A DNA stretch of 64,000 nt from Thiobacillus sp. 0-1251 (GCA_001899305.1 MKWL01000021.1:62001-126000); one strand, 5' to 3'; positions 50,256 through 60,494 are shown, numbered from the stretch's first letter. Notes: a model not told the origin generated them from the letters alone. Numbers and translations: made by a program.

Positions 50256-51122
50256 CTATAGCGAATCGGGCGGGGTTGAGGTTGACGCGCGGACTGCCCA
50301 GATGCCGGCAACGGCCACGACTGCCATGCCCATCCATGCCATCAGCGGCAGCCGCTCCCCGAACAGCACCATACCGTACAAGGCGGAAAATCCGACCGTG
50401 GTATAGGCCAACGAGCCGACCGTGAGCGTGCGACCGCGATGATACGCCCGCGTCAACGCCAGTTGCGCGACCGTGGCGGTGGCGCCGATGCCGATCAGCC
50501 ACGGCCAGTCGGCCCGCTGCGGAATGTGCGACCCGGCCAGCGCCATCCAAGCAGCGCCGCCCGCGGTCGATAGCAGCGTGAAGTAAAACACCACCCGCCA
50601 TTCGGACTCGCCCAGCCTGCCCAGATTCTTGACGTTGACGTAGGCCACCGCGGCCAGCATCCCCGACGCCAGACCGGCCAACGCAGGCAACCAGGCCTGA
50701 CCCTGAACCTGCGGCCGCAACACGAGCAATACGCCGACAAAGCCCAGCAGTACCGCGCCGACGAGGCCGCGCCCGTGGCGTTCGTGCAGCCACCAGGCCG
50801 ACAAGGCGGCGAGAAACAGCGGGGCCGTGTAATTGAGGGTGACCGCGGTGGCGAGTGGCAGTCGCGACAATGCGTAGAAGAACAGCACCAGCGCAGTGAA
50901 CCCCGCCAGTCCGCGCCACAGATGGGCGCTGAAACAAGTTGTGGCAAGCGCAGCCCACACTTGACGGTGACGGATGGCGATCGCCGCCCAGATCGCCAGC
51001 AGGCCGAATGCCGATCGATAGAACACCAGTTCGGCGGGCGAGAAGTTTGCGGAGGCGTGTTTCACCAGCACGCTCATCAGCGCGAACAAGGCAGCCGCCA
51101 CCAGCATCCAGCTCGACTTCAT
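50256..51122 (-). CDS. EamA/DMT-family transporter
   Basis: 288 residues, ten predicted membrane helices in two EamA halves (about 4-135 and 145-280). Conserved bits include YRSAFGLLAIWAAIAI, LNYTAPLFLAALSAWWL and YTTVGFSALYGMVLFGERLP. The family exports metabolites and amino acids by proton exchange; the substrate is unknown. A 59-bp gap follows the Rieske oxygenase gene. Confidence 0.9.
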   Translation of the reverse strand: MKSSWMLVAAALFALMSVLVKHASANFSPAELVFYRSAFGLLAIWAAIAIRHRQVWAALATTCFSAHLWRGLAGFTALVLFFYALSRLPLATAVTLNYTAPLFLAALSAWWLHERHGRGLVGAVLLGFVGVLLVLRPQVQGQAWLPALAGLASGMLAAVAYVNVKNLGRLGESEWRVVFYFTLLSTAGGAAWMALAGSHIPQRADWPWLIGIGATATVAQLALTRAYHRGRTLTVGSLAYTTVGFSALYGMVLFGERLPLMAWMGMAVVAVAGIWAVRASTSTPPDSL

Positions 51123-51180
51123 GGCGGACAGACGAAAAAAACGGGCGGCATCGGCCGCCCGCTCGAAATGCTCAACCCTC

Positions 51181-52293
51181 TCATTTGAGATGCGGCCCGA
51201 TCTCGCGCCGCAGGAAGGAATGGAAATGCATCATGCCGTCTTCCAGCGGCGACTGGTACGGCCCGGTCTCGGAAATACCCTGCTGGTACAGCGCGCGCCG
51301 CCCCTTGTGCATACGCTCGCAGATATCCTCGTCCTCCACCGCGGTCTCATGGTATGCGGCCTGCTCGGCCTCGATGAAGGCGCGCTCGAACAGGGCGATG
51401 TCCTCGGGATAGTAGAACTCGACGATGTTGGTGCACGACTCGACTCCGGTCGGCACGATCGACGACACCACCAACACATGCGGATACCACTCAACCATCA
51501 GGCCGGGGTAATAGGTCAGCCAGATTGAGCCGTGCGCGGGCGCCTTGCCCTGCTGATACGCCAGCACTTGCTCGTGCCATTTCTGGTAGACAGGGGAACC
51601 TGCCTTCGACAAACCACGATTGACACCCACCGTCTGCACCGACCACCAGTCCCCGTATTCCCATTTCAGGTCGTCACAGGTAACGAAATGGCCGAGGCCC
51701 GGGTGATACGGCGCGACGTGGTAGTCCTCCAGATACACCTCGATGAAGGTCTTCCAGTTGCAGGCGTAATGTGTGACCTGTACGCGATCGAGCATGAAGC
51801 CCGAAAAATCCAGTTCGCGTGCCGCCTGCATGCCGGCCAGATCGGCCTGCACATCGCGCTTGCCGGCAAACAGCAGGCCCTGCCAGTTCTGCAGACCGGT
51901 ACGGTTCAGGTTCAGGCAGGGATTGCCGGGAAACTCCGGTGCTCCCATCAGTTTGCCCTGGCTGTCGTAGGTCCAGCGATGGATCGGGCAGACGATGTTG
52001 TTGGACGGCAGCTTCCCGCGACCGGTCAGCATCAGCGCCTGGCGATGGCGGCACACGTTGGACAACAACTCGATATTCGTTTCGCCGTTGACCAGTATTT
52101 TCGCGCTGTCGAACATTTCCAGCGCGTGATAATCGCCCGGCTCGGGCACCATCAATTGGTGGCCCGCATAACCGGGACCCTGCTTGAACAAATGCTCGAG
52201 TTCCAGCGCATAAATGGCTGGATCGAAGTACCAGGAAACTGGCAACTGAGGCGAAGTTAGCGACAAGGCGCTGGATTCGGCGAGATCGCTCAT
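51181..52293 (-). CDS. Rieske non-haem iron oxygenase, alpha-subunit type
   Basis: 370 residues. The Rieske [2Fe-2S] cluster is bound by C81-x-H83 (CRHRQ) and C102-x2-H105 (VCPIHRWTY). The catalytic domain has the mononuclear iron histidines in EDYHVAPYHPGLGHF. These enzymes hydroxylate aromatic rings or demethylate amines; no ferredoxin, reductase or beta subunit is encoded nearby, so the partner and substrate are unknown. The similar CntA/GbcA group acts on quaternary amines, which is one possibility. Confidence 0.88.
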   Translation of the reverse strand: MSDLAESSALSLTSPQLPVSWYFDPAIYALELEHLFKQGPGYAGHQLMVPEPGDYHALEMFDSAKILVNGETNIELLSNVCRHRQALMLTGRGKLPSNNIVCPIHRWTYDSQGKLMGAPEFPGNPCLNLNRTGLQNWQGLLFAGKRDVQADLAGMQAARELDFSGFMLDRVQVTHYACNWKTFIEVYLEDYHVAPYHPGLGHFVTCDDLKWEYGDWWSVQTVGVNRGLSKAGSPVYQKWHEQVLAYQQGKAPAHGSIWLTYYPGLMVEWYPHVLVVSSIVPTGVESCTNIVEFYYPEDIALFERAFIEAEQAAYHETAVEDEDICERMHKGRRALYQQGISETGPYQSPLEDGMMHFHSFLRREIGPHLK

Positions 52294-52563
52294 GGCGTAC
52301 CCTACTCAAAACCAAGCCCCCTCCAGTAATGACACTGGAGCGGCAAGTAAATGACCCACCGGATTTAGAGCGTGGTTGCTGACGTTTTGGCGACCACGGC
52401 CTCCCCCGCCCCTTGAGGGGTGCGGGTACGGATGACCCCCCGTCAGACGAAGGTATCGCCAGGCAGGGAAAGCGCGAAATTCTAGCATAGCCGCATACCC
52501 GGGGAGGCGCCTCAACGCTGAATTTGTTAAAGTATCGTCCTTTCTCCGCCGGGTTCGATATTC

Positions 52564-52806
52564 ATGGCCAAGTCCCGCGCCGCCACGCCCCCCAAAGATT
52601 ACGAGTCAGCACTGGCCGAACTGGAAGCCATCGTGGCCGAAATGGAATCCGGCCAGCTGCCATTGGAAGCCTCGCTGACGGCATACAAGCGCGGCGCCGA
52701 GCTATTGCAATACTGTCGCCTTCAGCTCGCCGATGCCGAGCAGCAGGTGAAGATTCTGGAAAATGGGGCCTTGCAGCCGTTCAAGACCGAAGACACCGAT
52801 GACTGA
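52564..52806 (+). CDS. xseB: Exodeoxyribonuclease VII small subunit
   Basis: 80 residues. The pattern DYESALAELEAIVAEMESGQ, then LPLEASLTAYKRGAELLQYC, is typical of XseB. It activates XseA to degrade single-stranded DNA. It overlaps ispA by 8 bp, as in many proteobacteria where xseB-ispA-dxs form one operon. Confidence 0.96.
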   Translation: MAKSRAATPPKDYESALAELEAIVAEMESGQLPLEASLTAYKRGAELLQYCRLQLADAEQQVKILENGALQPFKTEDTDD

Positions 52807-53686
52807 TTTTTCCGCCTGGACCCAGGCATGCCAGACGCGCATGGAAAGCGTGCTGGCCGAGTGGCTCCCGCCATCCAGCATTGCCCCGCAACGCCTGCAC
52901 GAGGCCATGCGCTATGCCGTGCTGGGCGGCGGCAAGCGCGTGCGCCCGCTGCTGGCATTCGCCGCGGCCGACGTCACGGGCGCCGCCCCTGAACGCGTGC
53001 AGCATGCCGCAGCGGCGGTCGAACTGATCCACGCCTACTCGCTGGTGCACGATGACATGCCAGCGATGGATGACGACGCGTTGCGACGCGGCAAACCCAC
53101 GGTGCATGTCGAGTTCGACGAAGCGACCGCCCTGCTGGTAGGCGATGCGCTGCAGAGCCTTGCGTTCGACATCCTGGCGTCGCGTCCGCTGGCCCATGAT
53201 GCCGATACCCAGCTCAGGATGGTGCAGCTGCTGGCGCAGGCGGCCGGCTCGCGCGGCATGGCCGGCGGCCAGGCGATCGATCTGGCGAGCGTGGGTAAAC
53301 CGCTCGACCTGACCGAACTCGAATTCATGCACATCCACAAGACCGGCGCGCTGATCCGCGCTTCGGTGCTGCTGGGTGCGCAGTGCGGCACGCTGTCCGA
53401 CACGACTGCCGCCGCGCTCGACCATTACGCCAAGTGCATCGGTCTCGCCTTCCAGGTGGTCGACGACGTGCTCGATGCCGAAGCACCGACCGCCACGCTG
53501 GGCAAGACTGCCGGCAAGGATGCGGCCAACAACAAACCGACCTACGTCAGCCTGCTCGGCGCAGCGCGCGCACGCGAACTCGCGCAGGAGCTGCGCGCCG
53601 ATGCCCATGCCGCGCTGGCCAAGCTGGGTCCGCCCGCAGCACGCTTGCGCCAGCTGGCCGACTTCGTCATCGAGCGGACGTTCTGA
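52799..53686 (+). CDS. ispA: Farnesyl diphosphate synthase (polyprenyl synthetase)
   Basis: 295 residues. First aspartate-rich motif in [12 protein letters not shown] and second in [10 protein letters not shown], with [14 protein letters not shown] before them. It condenses IPP and DMAPP/GPP to farnesyl diphosphate for quinone side chains and undecaprenol. Start at 52799 is chosen by family length and overlaps xseB. The dxs start follows by 1 bp. Confidence 0.96.
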   Translation: MTDFSAWTQACQTRMESVLAEWLPPSSIAPQRLHEAMRYAVLGGGKRVRPLLAFAAADVTGAAPERVQHAAAAVELIHAYSLVHDDMPAMDDDALRRGKPTVHVEFDEATALLVGDALQSLAFDILASRPLAHDADTQLRMVQLLAQAAGSRGMAGGQAIDLASVGKPLDLTELEFMHIHKTGALIRASVLLGAQCGTLSDTTAAALDHYAKCIGLAFQVVDDVLDAEAPTATLGKTAGKDAANNKPTYVSLLGAARARELAQELRADAHAALAKLGPPAARLRQLADFVIERTF

Positions 53687-53687
53687 C

Positions 53688-55544
53688 ATGCCCACGTCCC
53701 TGCTCGACACCGTCAATTCGCCGGACGAACTGCGCACGCTGTCGCCTGCCGACCTGCCCAAACTCGCCAACGAACTGCGCGAGTTCCTGGTCAATTCAGT
53801 CGGCCAGACCGGCGGCCATCTCGCCTCCAATCTCGGCACGGTGGAACTCACGATCGCCCTGCACTATGTATTTGACACCCCGCGTGACCGCATCGTATGG
53901 GACGTCGGCCATCAGACCTACGCCCACAAGATTCTGACCGGTCGTCGCGCCGGGATGGCCGGCCTGCGCCAGCCGGGCGGCATCGCCGGATTCCCGCGTC
54001 GCGCCGAAAGCGCGTTCGACGCCTTCGGCGCCGGCCACTCCAGCACGTCGATCTCGGCGGCACTCGGCATGGCCGAAGCCTTTCATCAACTGGGTAGCGA
54101 CCAGCGCGCCGTGGCCATCATTGGCGATGGCGCGATGACTGCTGGCATGGCGTTCGAGGCGCTCAACAACGCCGGGGCAACCGATCTCCCCCTGCTAGTG
54201 GTGCTGAACGACAATGACATGTCGATCTCGCCCAATGTCGGCGCGCTCAACAACTACCTGGCGCGGCTGATGTCGGGCAAGTTCTATGCGGCGGCACGCC
54301 GTGCCGGCGAGAAAGTGCTGTCCGTCGCCCCGCCGATCCGCGAACTCGCCAAGCGCGCCGAGGAACACATGAAAGGCATGGTGACGCCGGGCACCTTGTT
54401 CGAGGAATTCGGCTTCAACTACATCGGTCCGATCGACGGCCATGACCTCGACGTACTACTGGACACGCTCTCCAACATCAAGCAGCTCAATGGCCCGCAA
54501 TTCCTGCATGTGGTCACCCGCAAAGGCAAGGGCTACGCGCCCGCCGAAGCCAATCCCTGCCTGTATCACGGCGTATCGCGTTTCGACCCCGCTGCGGGCG
54601 TCGCGGAAAAAACCGGTGGCAAGCCAACCTACACGCAAGTATTCAGTGACTGGCTGTGCGACATGGCCGCTGCCGACACGCGACTGGTCGGCATCACCCC
54701 CGCGATGCGCGAGGGCTCCGGCCTGGTGCGCTTTTCGCAGGACTACCCCAAGCGCTATTTCGATGTCGGCATCGCCGAACAGCATGCACTGACCTTTGCC
54801 GCCGGCCTCGCCTGCGAAGGCATCAAGCCGGTGGTGGCGATCTACTCCACCTTCCTGCAGCGCGCCTACGACCAGTTGATCCACGACGTCGCCCTGCAGA
54901 ATCTGCCGGTGATGCTGGCGATCGACCGTGCCGGCCTGGTCGGCGCAGACGGCCCCACCCATGCCGGGAGCTTCGATCTCTCCTTCCTGCGCTGTGTCCC
55001 CAACATGCTGATCGCCGCGCCGTCGGACGAGAACGAATGCCGGGCACTCTTGACCACGGCCTTCCTGCACGAAGGCCCTGCGGCAGTGCGCTATCCGCGG
55101 GGCAGCGGAGTCGGCGCCACGATCGACGCCGGGCTTGACGCCGTCGAGATCGGCAGAGGCGTGCTGCGGCGGCGCGGCCATGACGTGGCGCTGATCGCCT
55201 TCGGCAGCCTGGTTGCACCCGCCCTTCAAGCTGCCGAGGCACTCGACGCCAGCGTGGCCGACATGCGCTTCGTGAAGCCGCTGGATCTGGACCTGCTGCG
55301 CGAACTGGCGCACGGTCATCGCCTGCTCGTCACACTGGAGGAAAACGTGGTGGCGGGCGGGGCCGGTGCCGGCGTGGCCGAGGCGCTGGCCGAACTCGGT
55401 GTCATCATGCCGATCCTGCATCTGGGCCTGCCCGACACCTTCATCGAACATGGCGACCCCACCAGGATGCTGGCCGACTGCGGACTCGATGCCGCAGGCA
55501 TCGAGCATGCCGTCCGTCAACGGATAACCCTATTACCCGAGTAG
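53688..55544 (+). CDS. dxs: 1-deoxy-D-xylulose-5-phosphate synthase
   Basis: 618 residues, the usual DXS length. It is a thiamine diphosphate enzyme that makes the first intermediate of the MEP isoprenoid route from pyruvate and glyceraldehyde 3-phosphate. The TPP motif is [16 protein letters not shown]; the pyrimidine domain has [17 protein letters not shown]. Histidines in [10 protein letters not shown] are conserved. It starts directly after ispA and completes the isoprenoid operon. Confidence 0.97.
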   Translation: MPTSLLDTVNSPDELRTLSPADLPKLANELREFLVNSVGQTGGHLASNLGTVELTIALHYVFDTPRDRIVWDVGHQTYAHKILTGRRAGMAGLRQPGGIAGFPRRAESAFDAFGAGHSSTSISAALGMAEAFHQLGSDQRAVAIIGDGAMTAGMAFEALNNAGATDLPLLVVLNDNDMSISPNVGALNNYLARLMSGKFYAAARRAGEKVLSVAPPIRELAKRAEEHMKGMVTPGTLFEEFGFNYIGPIDGHDLDVLLDTLSNIKQLNGPQFLHVVTRKGKGYAPAEANPCLYHGVSRFDPAAGVAEKTGGKPTYTQVFSDWLCDMAAADTRLVGITPAMREGSGLVRFSQDYPKRYFDVGIAEQHALTFAAGLACEGIKPVVAIYSTFLQRAYDQLIHDVALQNLPVMLAIDRAGLVGADGPTHAGSFDLSFLRCVPNMLIAAPSDENECRALLTTAFLHEGPAAVRYPRGSGVGATIDAGLDAVEIGRGVLRRRGHDVALIAFGSLVAPALQAAEALDASVADMRFVKPLDLDLLRELAHGHRLLVTLEENVVAGGAGAGVAEALAELGVIMPILHLGLPDTFIEHGDPTRMLADCGLDAAGIEHAVRQRITLLPE

Positions 55545-55602
55545 TTTACTCAACTATTCCGGCAGTTTATACTTAGTCTAAACTGCATCGATACCAAGGA
55601 GC
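55545..55602 (+). promoter_or_regulatory. folE2 promoter with palindromic operator
   Basis: -35-like TTTACT (55545-55550), 17-bp spacer and -10-like TATACT (55568-55573). A near-perfect 23-bp palindrome at 55563-55585 (arms CAGTTTA and TAAACTG, centre TACTTAGTC) covers the -10 box. AAGGAG at 55597-55602 is the folE2 ribosome site. This layout suggests a repressor; its identity is unknown. Confidence 0.5.
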
Positions 55603-55607
55603 CTGCC

Positions 55608-56420
55608 ATGAACCAGATTTGCGATACCGCCGTTTGCATGCCGGACGTGCAAAGTTCGGCCGACACGCGGCAAATCGCCATCAACAAGGTCGGCATCAAA
55701 AGCATCCGCCACCCGGTTCGCGTGGCGGACAAGAGCGGCGGCGTCCAGCACACCATCGCCACCTTCAACATGTACGTGTTCCTGCCGCACAACTTCAAGG
55801 GCACGCACATGTCGCGCTTCATCGAAATCCTCAACACGCGCGAGCGCGAGATTTCGGTGGAGAACTTCGAGGGCATGCTGCGTCAGATGGTCGAACGCCT
55901 GGAAGCCGAATCGGGCTACATCGAAATGAGCTTCCCCTACTTCGTCAACAAGGCCGCGCCCGTCTCCGGCGTGCAGAGCTTGCTCGACTATGAGGTCACC
56001 TTCATCGGTGCGATCGAGAACGGCGCGTACACCCACACCACCAAGGTGCTGGTGCCGGTGACCAGCCTGTGCCCGTGTTCGAAGAAAATTTCCGAGTATG
56101 GTGCGCACAACCAGCGCTCGCACGTCACCGTCACCGCGAAGACCAACGGCTTCCTGTGGATCGAGGACCTGGTACGCAAGGTCGAGGATCAGGCCTCGTG
56201 CGAACTGTTCGGTCTGCTGAAGCGGCCGGACGAGAAATACGTCACCGAACGCGCCTACGACAATCCGAAGTTCGTCGAAGACATCGTGCGTGATGTCGCC
56301 GCGGCGATGAACGCCGAACCGCTGATCGATGCGTATGTCGTGGAAGCCGAAAATTTCGAGTCCATCCACAATCACAGCGCCTATGCCGTGATCGAACGCG
56401 ACAAACAGATCCAGGCGTAA
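55608..56420 (+). CDS. folE2: GTP cyclohydrolase I type 2 (FolE2)
   Basis: 270 residues. Members convert GTP to dihydroneopterin triphosphate for folate (and queuosine) synthesis and, unlike FolE, work with metals other than zinc. Recognisable stretches are [15 protein letters not shown], the catalytic cysteine region [11 protein letters not shown] and [11 protein letters not shown]. In some bacteria folE2 is induced by zinc limitation. A promoter with an operator-like palindrome precedes it; no Zur-type site is obvious. Confidence 0.96.
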   Translation: MNQICDTAVCMPDVQSSADTRQIAINKVGIKSIRHPVRVADKSGGVQHTIATFNMYVFLPHNFKGTHMSRFIEILNTREREISVENFEGMLRQMVERLEAESGYIEMSFPYFVNKAAPVSGVQSLLDYEVTFIGAIENGAYTHTTKVLVPVTSLCPCSKKISEYGAHNQRSHVTVTAKTNGFLWIEDLVRKVEDQASCELFGLLKRPDEKYVTERAYDNPKFVEDIVRDVAAAMNAEPLIDAYVVEAENFESIHNHSAYAVIERDKQIQA

Positions 56421-56506
56421 AGCGCTGGCCCCGTTTGCGGCGCAGGCTAACGTTAAACGCCGCGACCGGAGCCACACGCGAAACCGGCCCGCTCCCAACC
56501 CGAACC

Positions 56507-56549
56507 CATCAAAACACAAGGCCTGCATTGCAGGCCTTGTGTTTTGATG
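56507..56549. terminator. Bidirectional terminator between folE2 and the aspartic protease gene
   Basis: A 21-bp perfect stem (arm CATCAAAACACAAGGCCTGC plus A) around one T, with A/T runs that give a T tract on both strands. It serves two convergent genes. Confidence 0.85.
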
Positions 56550-56560
56550 TCAACGAATAA

Positions 56561-57211
56561 TCAGTAACGCTGCGTCAGCGTCATCGTCTGGCCATCGCGC
56601 TTCATTTCCATCCGGTTCAGGAAGCTCATCCCCAACAACGGCACGTTCAGACCGGTTTCCACCACCATCCCGTCCACCTGGTTGACCGAGATCCCGCCGA
56701 CCTTGACCGTATTGAACTTGACGCGCCACGCAGGCACCACACCCGCCGCAGTCCCCACACCGACCGGCTGGCCCGACCGGTAGTCGATCCCGATACGCTT
56801 GGCCTCGGCTGCACTGATGGCGATGGCGGTAGCACCCGTATCGACCAGAAAGGTCATCGGATATCCGTTGAGCGCACCTGCCGCCGCGAAATGACCACGC
56901 GCGTCGGCCGTGAGGGAAATGCTCGGGCGGCTGTCCGTCGCCGTACCACCCGCGAACGACTGGCCCATGCCAAGGGTCCGGCGCTTGCCCTCAATATCGA
57001 AGCTGGCGCTGTCGGAATCCGCGGAGACCAGTTTCACGCCCTGGATCGTTTGCCCCGCACTGAGGGTACGCGGTTTACCGCCGTCGATACTGACGATCGC
57101 CTTGTCCTTGAACAGGCCCACCACCGATATGCTTGTGGCCCAGACGGTTGTGCAGGCCAGCCCGCCAGCAGCTATCATCATCGCGACCGTTTTTTTCTTG
57201 AGAGGCATCAT
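56561..57211 (-). CDS. Exported retropepsin-like aspartic protease (clan AA)
   Basis: 216 residues. A signal/anchor helix (VAMMIAAGGLACTTVWA) and an SH3-like N-terminal segment (GLFKDKAIVSIDGGKPR) precede a retropepsin-like domain with the catalytic FLVDTGATAIAIS motif and LLGMSFLNRMEM. It corresponds to the TIGR02281-type family of periplasmic aspartic proteases with a single aspartate per chain, likely dimeric. The start (57211 or 57208) overlaps the divergent amidotransferase start codon. Confidence 0.85.
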   Translation of the reverse strand: MMPLKKKTVAMMIAAGGLACTTVWATSISVVGLFKDKAIVSIDGGKPRTLSAGQTIQGVKLVSADSDSASFDIEGKRRTLGMGQSFAGGTATDSRPSISLTADARGHFAAAGALNGYPMTFLVDTGATAIAISAAEAKRIGIDYRSGQPVGVGTAAGVVPAWRVKFNTVKVGGISVNQVDGMVVETGLNVPLLGMSFLNRMEMKRDGQTMTLTQRY

Positions 57212-57920
57212 GCGTCCTGTTCTGGTTTTCCGTCATTCGCCCACCGAGGGGCCGGGGTATTTCACCACATTCCTGGATCGTCACGGCATTCCTTGGCAAC
57301 TGGTGCGCGTCGACGCCGGCGACAGCGTGCCTGAAAACCTTAACGGCGCTTCAGGCGTCTGCTTGATGGGCGGCCCGATGAGCGTCAATGACGATCTGCC
57401 CTGGATCCCGCCCCTACTGGCGCTGATCCGCCAGGCGGTCGCCTCGGACATTCCGGTGATCGGCCATTGTCTGGGTGGCCAACTTATGTCCAAAGCGCTG
57501 GGCGGCACGGTCGGCGCCAATCCAGTCAAGGAAATTGGCTGGGGCGACGTTCGCATCACCGACGCCGATGCCGCGCGCTCCTGGCTGGGCGACACCACGC
57601 AGCCCATGCTGGCATTCCACTGGCACGGCGAAACCTTCACCCTGCCGCCGGGTGCCACGCGCCTTCTCGACAGCGCCTTCTGCGTCAACCAGGCTTATGT
57701 GCTCAACGACCGCCATATCGGCATGCAATGCCATGTCGAAATGACGCCCGAACTCGTCGCCAGCTGGTGCGACAACGGCGCCGACGAAATCGCCGCCAGC
57801 GACAGTCCCGGTGTGCAGTCGCCCGATGCGATCCAGGCGGATTTGCCAGCCCGCACCGCCCGTCTGCATGAACTGGCGGACAAAATTTATTCCCGCTGGA
57901 TTCAAGGGCTTAGAAAATAA
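57210..57920 (+). CDS. Class I glutamine amidotransferase (GuaA-type domain)
   Basis: 236 residues. Nucleophilic cysteine in IGHCLGGQLMSK, then histidine/glutamate in the later GMQCHVEMTPE segment, and the oxyanion strand VCLMGGPMSV. It releases ammonia from glutamine for a partner that cannot be named; standalone members of the family act on gamma-glutamyl compounds or modify small molecules. The ATG at 57210 has a GAGAGG site 5 bp upstream and overlaps the divergent protease start by 2 bp, so its promoter must lie inside that gene. Confidence 0.88.
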   Translation: MRPVLVFRHSPTEGPGYFTTFLDRHGIPWQLVRVDAGDSVPENLNGASGVCLMGGPMSVNDDLPWIPPLLALIRQAVASDIPVIGHCLGGQLMSKALGGTVGANPVKEIGWGDVRITDADAARSWLGDTTQPMLAFHWHGETFTLPPGATRLLDSAFCVNQAYVLNDRHIGMQCHVEMTPELVASWCDNGADEIAASDSPGVQSPDAIQADLPARTARLHELADKIYSRWIQGLRK

Positions 57921-58042
57921 TCGCAAGACCGCCCCGGGAAGACGCTGGACAGCCACATCGCGCGGCGTAGGATAGACGGCGGAGTCATATCCAGTCTTAC
58001 AGCATCACCTGAATACCTGAAACAGGAAATATTGGAGGATTT

Positions 58043-58456
58043 ATGCAGAACGTGGATTACGCCAATTTCGATTTCGGCGAGCGCCTGAACGGTTTCATCA
58101 ACGAAGTGATGAATTTCGGCGGCGCGCCGCGAACCGAAGCCGACCTTACCGAAGGCCAGAAGGTCTTCGTGCGCGCAGTCAAACGCGAAATGGTCAAATA
58201 TGCTGACCCCAACCGCCACGGCTACCCGCATAACCTGCTGGAGCAGATGGAATCCTTCACCCGCACCGTAGGCGACCTGCACAACTCCTACTTCGACTCG
58301 GGTATGCGCAAGGTCAGCGACTGTCTCTACAATCGCTGGAAAATGCTTTACGAAGAAACCAAAAAGCTGGCCGCGGCCGGCGGCGATACCAAACCCGCCT
58401 GGGTCGATGTCATCAAGACCGAGCAAACCGACATGCCAGCCTTCTTTGACGCATAA
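58043..58456 (+). CDS. Protein of unknown function
   Basis: 137 residues, no signal peptide or membrane helix. Mostly alpha-helical with conserved-looking aromatic and charged positions (FGERLNGFINEVMNFGGAPR, HGYPHNLLEQMESFTRTVGD). I do not recognise a family. A good ribosome site (TTGGAGGA) precedes the ATG and a strong terminator follows, so it is a single-gene transcript that is probably well expressed. It lies upstream of sat, but the terminator separates it from that gene. Confidence 0.75.
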   Translation: MQNVDYANFDFGERLNGFINEVMNFGGAPRTEADLTEGQKVFVRAVKREMVKYADPNRHGYPHNLLEQMESFTRTVGDLHNSYFDSGMRKVSDCLYNRWKMLYEETKKLAAAGGDTKPAWVDVIKTEQTDMPAFFDA

Positions 58457-58470
58457 CGATTTGTTTTTGA

Positions 58471-58507
58471 ATGAAAAAGCCCGGGTAATCCGGGCTTTTT
58501 CATTTTT
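58471..58507 (+). terminator. Rho-independent terminator upstream of sat
   Basis: Stem ATGAAAAAGCCCGG / CCGGGCTTTTTCAT with loop GTAAT, followed by TTTT. It ends the transcript of the unknown gene 58043-58456. Confidence 0.92.
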
Positions 58508-58621
58508 GCGATTAATATCAAACCTGCTTATCCTCAAATAAAAATAAAGGATTATTCAGGGCTCCCCCCCGGTGCTATTCTGCCCAGACTCTAATACCCC
58601 CATACAGTCTGAGGAGACAGC

Positions 58622-59830
58622 ATGTCCAAACTGGTACGCCCCCATGGCGGCGGTGAACTCAAACCCCTGCTACTGACGGGCGACGCACTCGTCGCCGAAA
58701 AAGCCCGCGCAGCCTCGCTGCCCAAGCTCAAGATGAGCTCGCGCGAAACCGGCGACCTCATCATGATGGGCATCGGCGGCTTCACCCCGCTGGACGGCTT
58801 CATGACCAAGTCCGACTGGCAGGGCGTCTGCGACGGCTACAAGATGGCAAACGGCCTGTTCTGGCCCATCCCAGTCACCCTCTCGACCGACGACGAGGCC
58901 ATCAAGGACGGCGACGAGATCGCCCTGGTCGACGGCGAATCCGGCGAGATCATGGGCACCATGAAGGTGACCGATAAGTACACCATCGACAAGGCGCACG
59001 AGTGCATGCAGGTCTACAAGACCACCGATCTCGAGCACCCCGGCGTCAAGATGGTCATGGCGCAGGGCAAGTACAACTTGGCCGGCCCGGTCAAGGTCCT
59101 GTCCACCGGCACCTTCAAGGAAGAATACGGCGACCAGTTCATGACCCCGGCCGAGACCCGTGCCCTGTTCGAGAAGCTGGGCTGGTCCAAGATCGCGGCA
59201 TTCCAGACCCGCAACCCGATGCACCGCTCGCACGAATACCTGGCCAAGATCGCCATCGAGACCATGGACGGCGTGCTGGTCCACTCGCTGCTGGGCGCGC
59301 TGAAGCCGGGTGACATCCCCGCCGAAGTGCGTTCCGAAGCGATCAGCGTGCTGGTCGAGAACTACTTCGCCCCCAACACCGTGATCCAGGCTGGCTACCC
59401 GCTCGACATGCGCTATGCCGGACCGCGCGAGGCCCTGCTGCACGCCCTGTTCCGTCAGAACTACGGCTGCTCGCACCTGATCGTCGGCCGGGACCACGCT
59501 GGCGTCGGTGACTATTACGGCCCGTTCGACGCGCAGAAGATCTTCGACGAGATCCCCAAGGGCTCGCTCGAAACGCAGAATATGAACATCGACTGGACCT
59601 TCTGGTGCAAGAAGTGCGGCGGCATGGCCTCGCAGCGTACCTGCCCGCACACCAAGGACGACCGCATCCTGCTGTCCGGCACCAAGGTGCGCTCGATGCT
59701 GTCCGAAGGTCAGGACCTGCCGGTCGAATTCAGCCGCCCGGAAGTCGCGAAAGTGCTCCAGAAGTACTACGCTGGACTCTCGGCCGAACAAAACGTCAAG
59801 ATCGAGTTGAAAGGTCACTCGGCGGCATGA
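58622..59830 (+). CDS. sat: ATP sulfurylase (dissimilatory type)
   Basis: 402 residues, the homo-oligomeric Sat type without an APS-kinase domain. Nucleotide-binding residues are in [26 protein letters not shown] is conserved, and cysteines in [16 protein letters not shown] likely bind zinc. In sulfur oxidisers it works in reverse: APS plus pyrophosphate give sulfate and ATP, so it yields energy at substrate level. A GAGGAG ribosome site precedes the ATG. A terminator hairpin separates it from aprBA, so sat can be transcribed alone or with read-through. Confidence 0.97.
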   Translation: MSKLVRPHGGGELKPLLLTGDALVAEKARAASLPKLKMSSRETGDLIMMGIGGFTPLDGFMTKSDWQGVCDGYKMANGLFWPIPVTLSTDDEAIKDGDEIALVDGESGEIMGTMKVTDKYTIDKAHECMQVYKTTDLEHPGVKMVMAQGKYNLAGPVKVLSTGTFKEEYGDQFMTPAETRALFEKLGWSKIAAFQTRNPMHRSHEYLAKIAIETMDGVLVHSLLGALKPGDIPAEVRSEAISVLVENYFAPNTVIQAGYPLDMRYAGPREALLHALFRQNYGCSHLIVGRDHAGVGDYYGPFDAQKIFDEIPKGSLETQNMNIDWTFWCKKCGGMASQRTCPHTKDDRILLSGTKVRSMLSEGQDLPVEFSRPEVAKVLQKYYAGLSAEQNVKIELKGHSAA

Positions 59831-59839
59831 TGATTTTTG

Positions 59840-59866
59840 CGGACGGTCCACGGACCGTCCGTTTTT
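59840..59866 (+). terminator. Hairpin terminator between sat and aprB
   Basis: CGGACGGTCC-AC-GGACCGTCCG followed by TTTTT, 10 bp after the sat stop. It should partly or fully uncouple aprBA from sat. Confidence 0.88.
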
Positions 59867-60008
59867 CTGCGCCGCACTGTGGCCAGAAAAGAGTTTTAGG
59901 ACACGAGCCTACCGGAAGCGGATTCGCGAGTCGCCCCGGCCAAGGACGGGTTCAGTTCTAAGCGGACCGCGACGTACGCGGATTGTTAGCTAACTTTAGG
60001 AGACTGTA

Positions 60009-60494
60009 ATGCCAACCTATGTTCGTACCGACAAGTGCGACGGTTGCAAGGGTCAGGACAAGACCGCTTGCATGTACATCTGCCCGCACGACCTGATGAA
60101 ACTGGACAAGGACGGTTCGGAAACCGGCCATGCCATGCGCGCGTTCAACCAGGAACCCGAGCAGTGCTGGGAGTGCTATTCCTGCGTGAAGATCTGCCCG
60201 CAGCAGGCGATCGAAGCCCGCCACTATGCCGACGTCGTGCCGCTGGGCGGCATGGTTCAGCCGCTGCGTGGTTCCGACTCCATCATGTGGACCATCAAGT
60301 TCCGTAACGGCACGCTGAAGCGCTTCAAATTCCCGATCCGCACCACGCCCGAAGGCTCGATCGACCCCTTCGGCGGCAAGCCGACTGCCACCCTGGCCAA
60401 CATCACGGCCACCGGCTTCTTTACGGGCTCGGCCGATGGCGGCATCACCAAGGGTTACCGCGCCGGCAATCCTGCTGAACTGATTCGCAAGTAA
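60009..60494 (+). CDS. aprB: Adenylylsulfate reductase beta subunit
   Basis: 161 residues. The ferredoxin domain has two [4Fe-4S] clusters: the first uses CDGCKGQDKTACMYICPHD, the second CWECYSCVKICP. The C-terminal tail (about 105-160) wraps around AprA in known structures. It passes electrons between the FAD of AprA and the membrane. It starts 178 bp after sat with an AGGAGA ribosome site and ends 18 bp before aprA. Confidence 0.97.
   Translation: MPTYVRTDKCDGCKGQDKTACMYICPHDLMKLDKDGSETGHAMRAFNQEPEQCWECYSCVKICPQQAIEARHYADVVPLGGMVQPLRGSDSIMWTIKFRNGTLKRFKFPIRTTPEGSIDPFGGKPTATLANITATGFFTGSADGGITKGYRAGNPAELIRK

Noticed and set aside
52294-52563. Palindromic CCCCTTGAGGGG region between the Rieske gene and xseB taken as a terminator
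   Set aside because: No T tract and the genes are divergent here; more likely part of the promoter region or a minor repeat.
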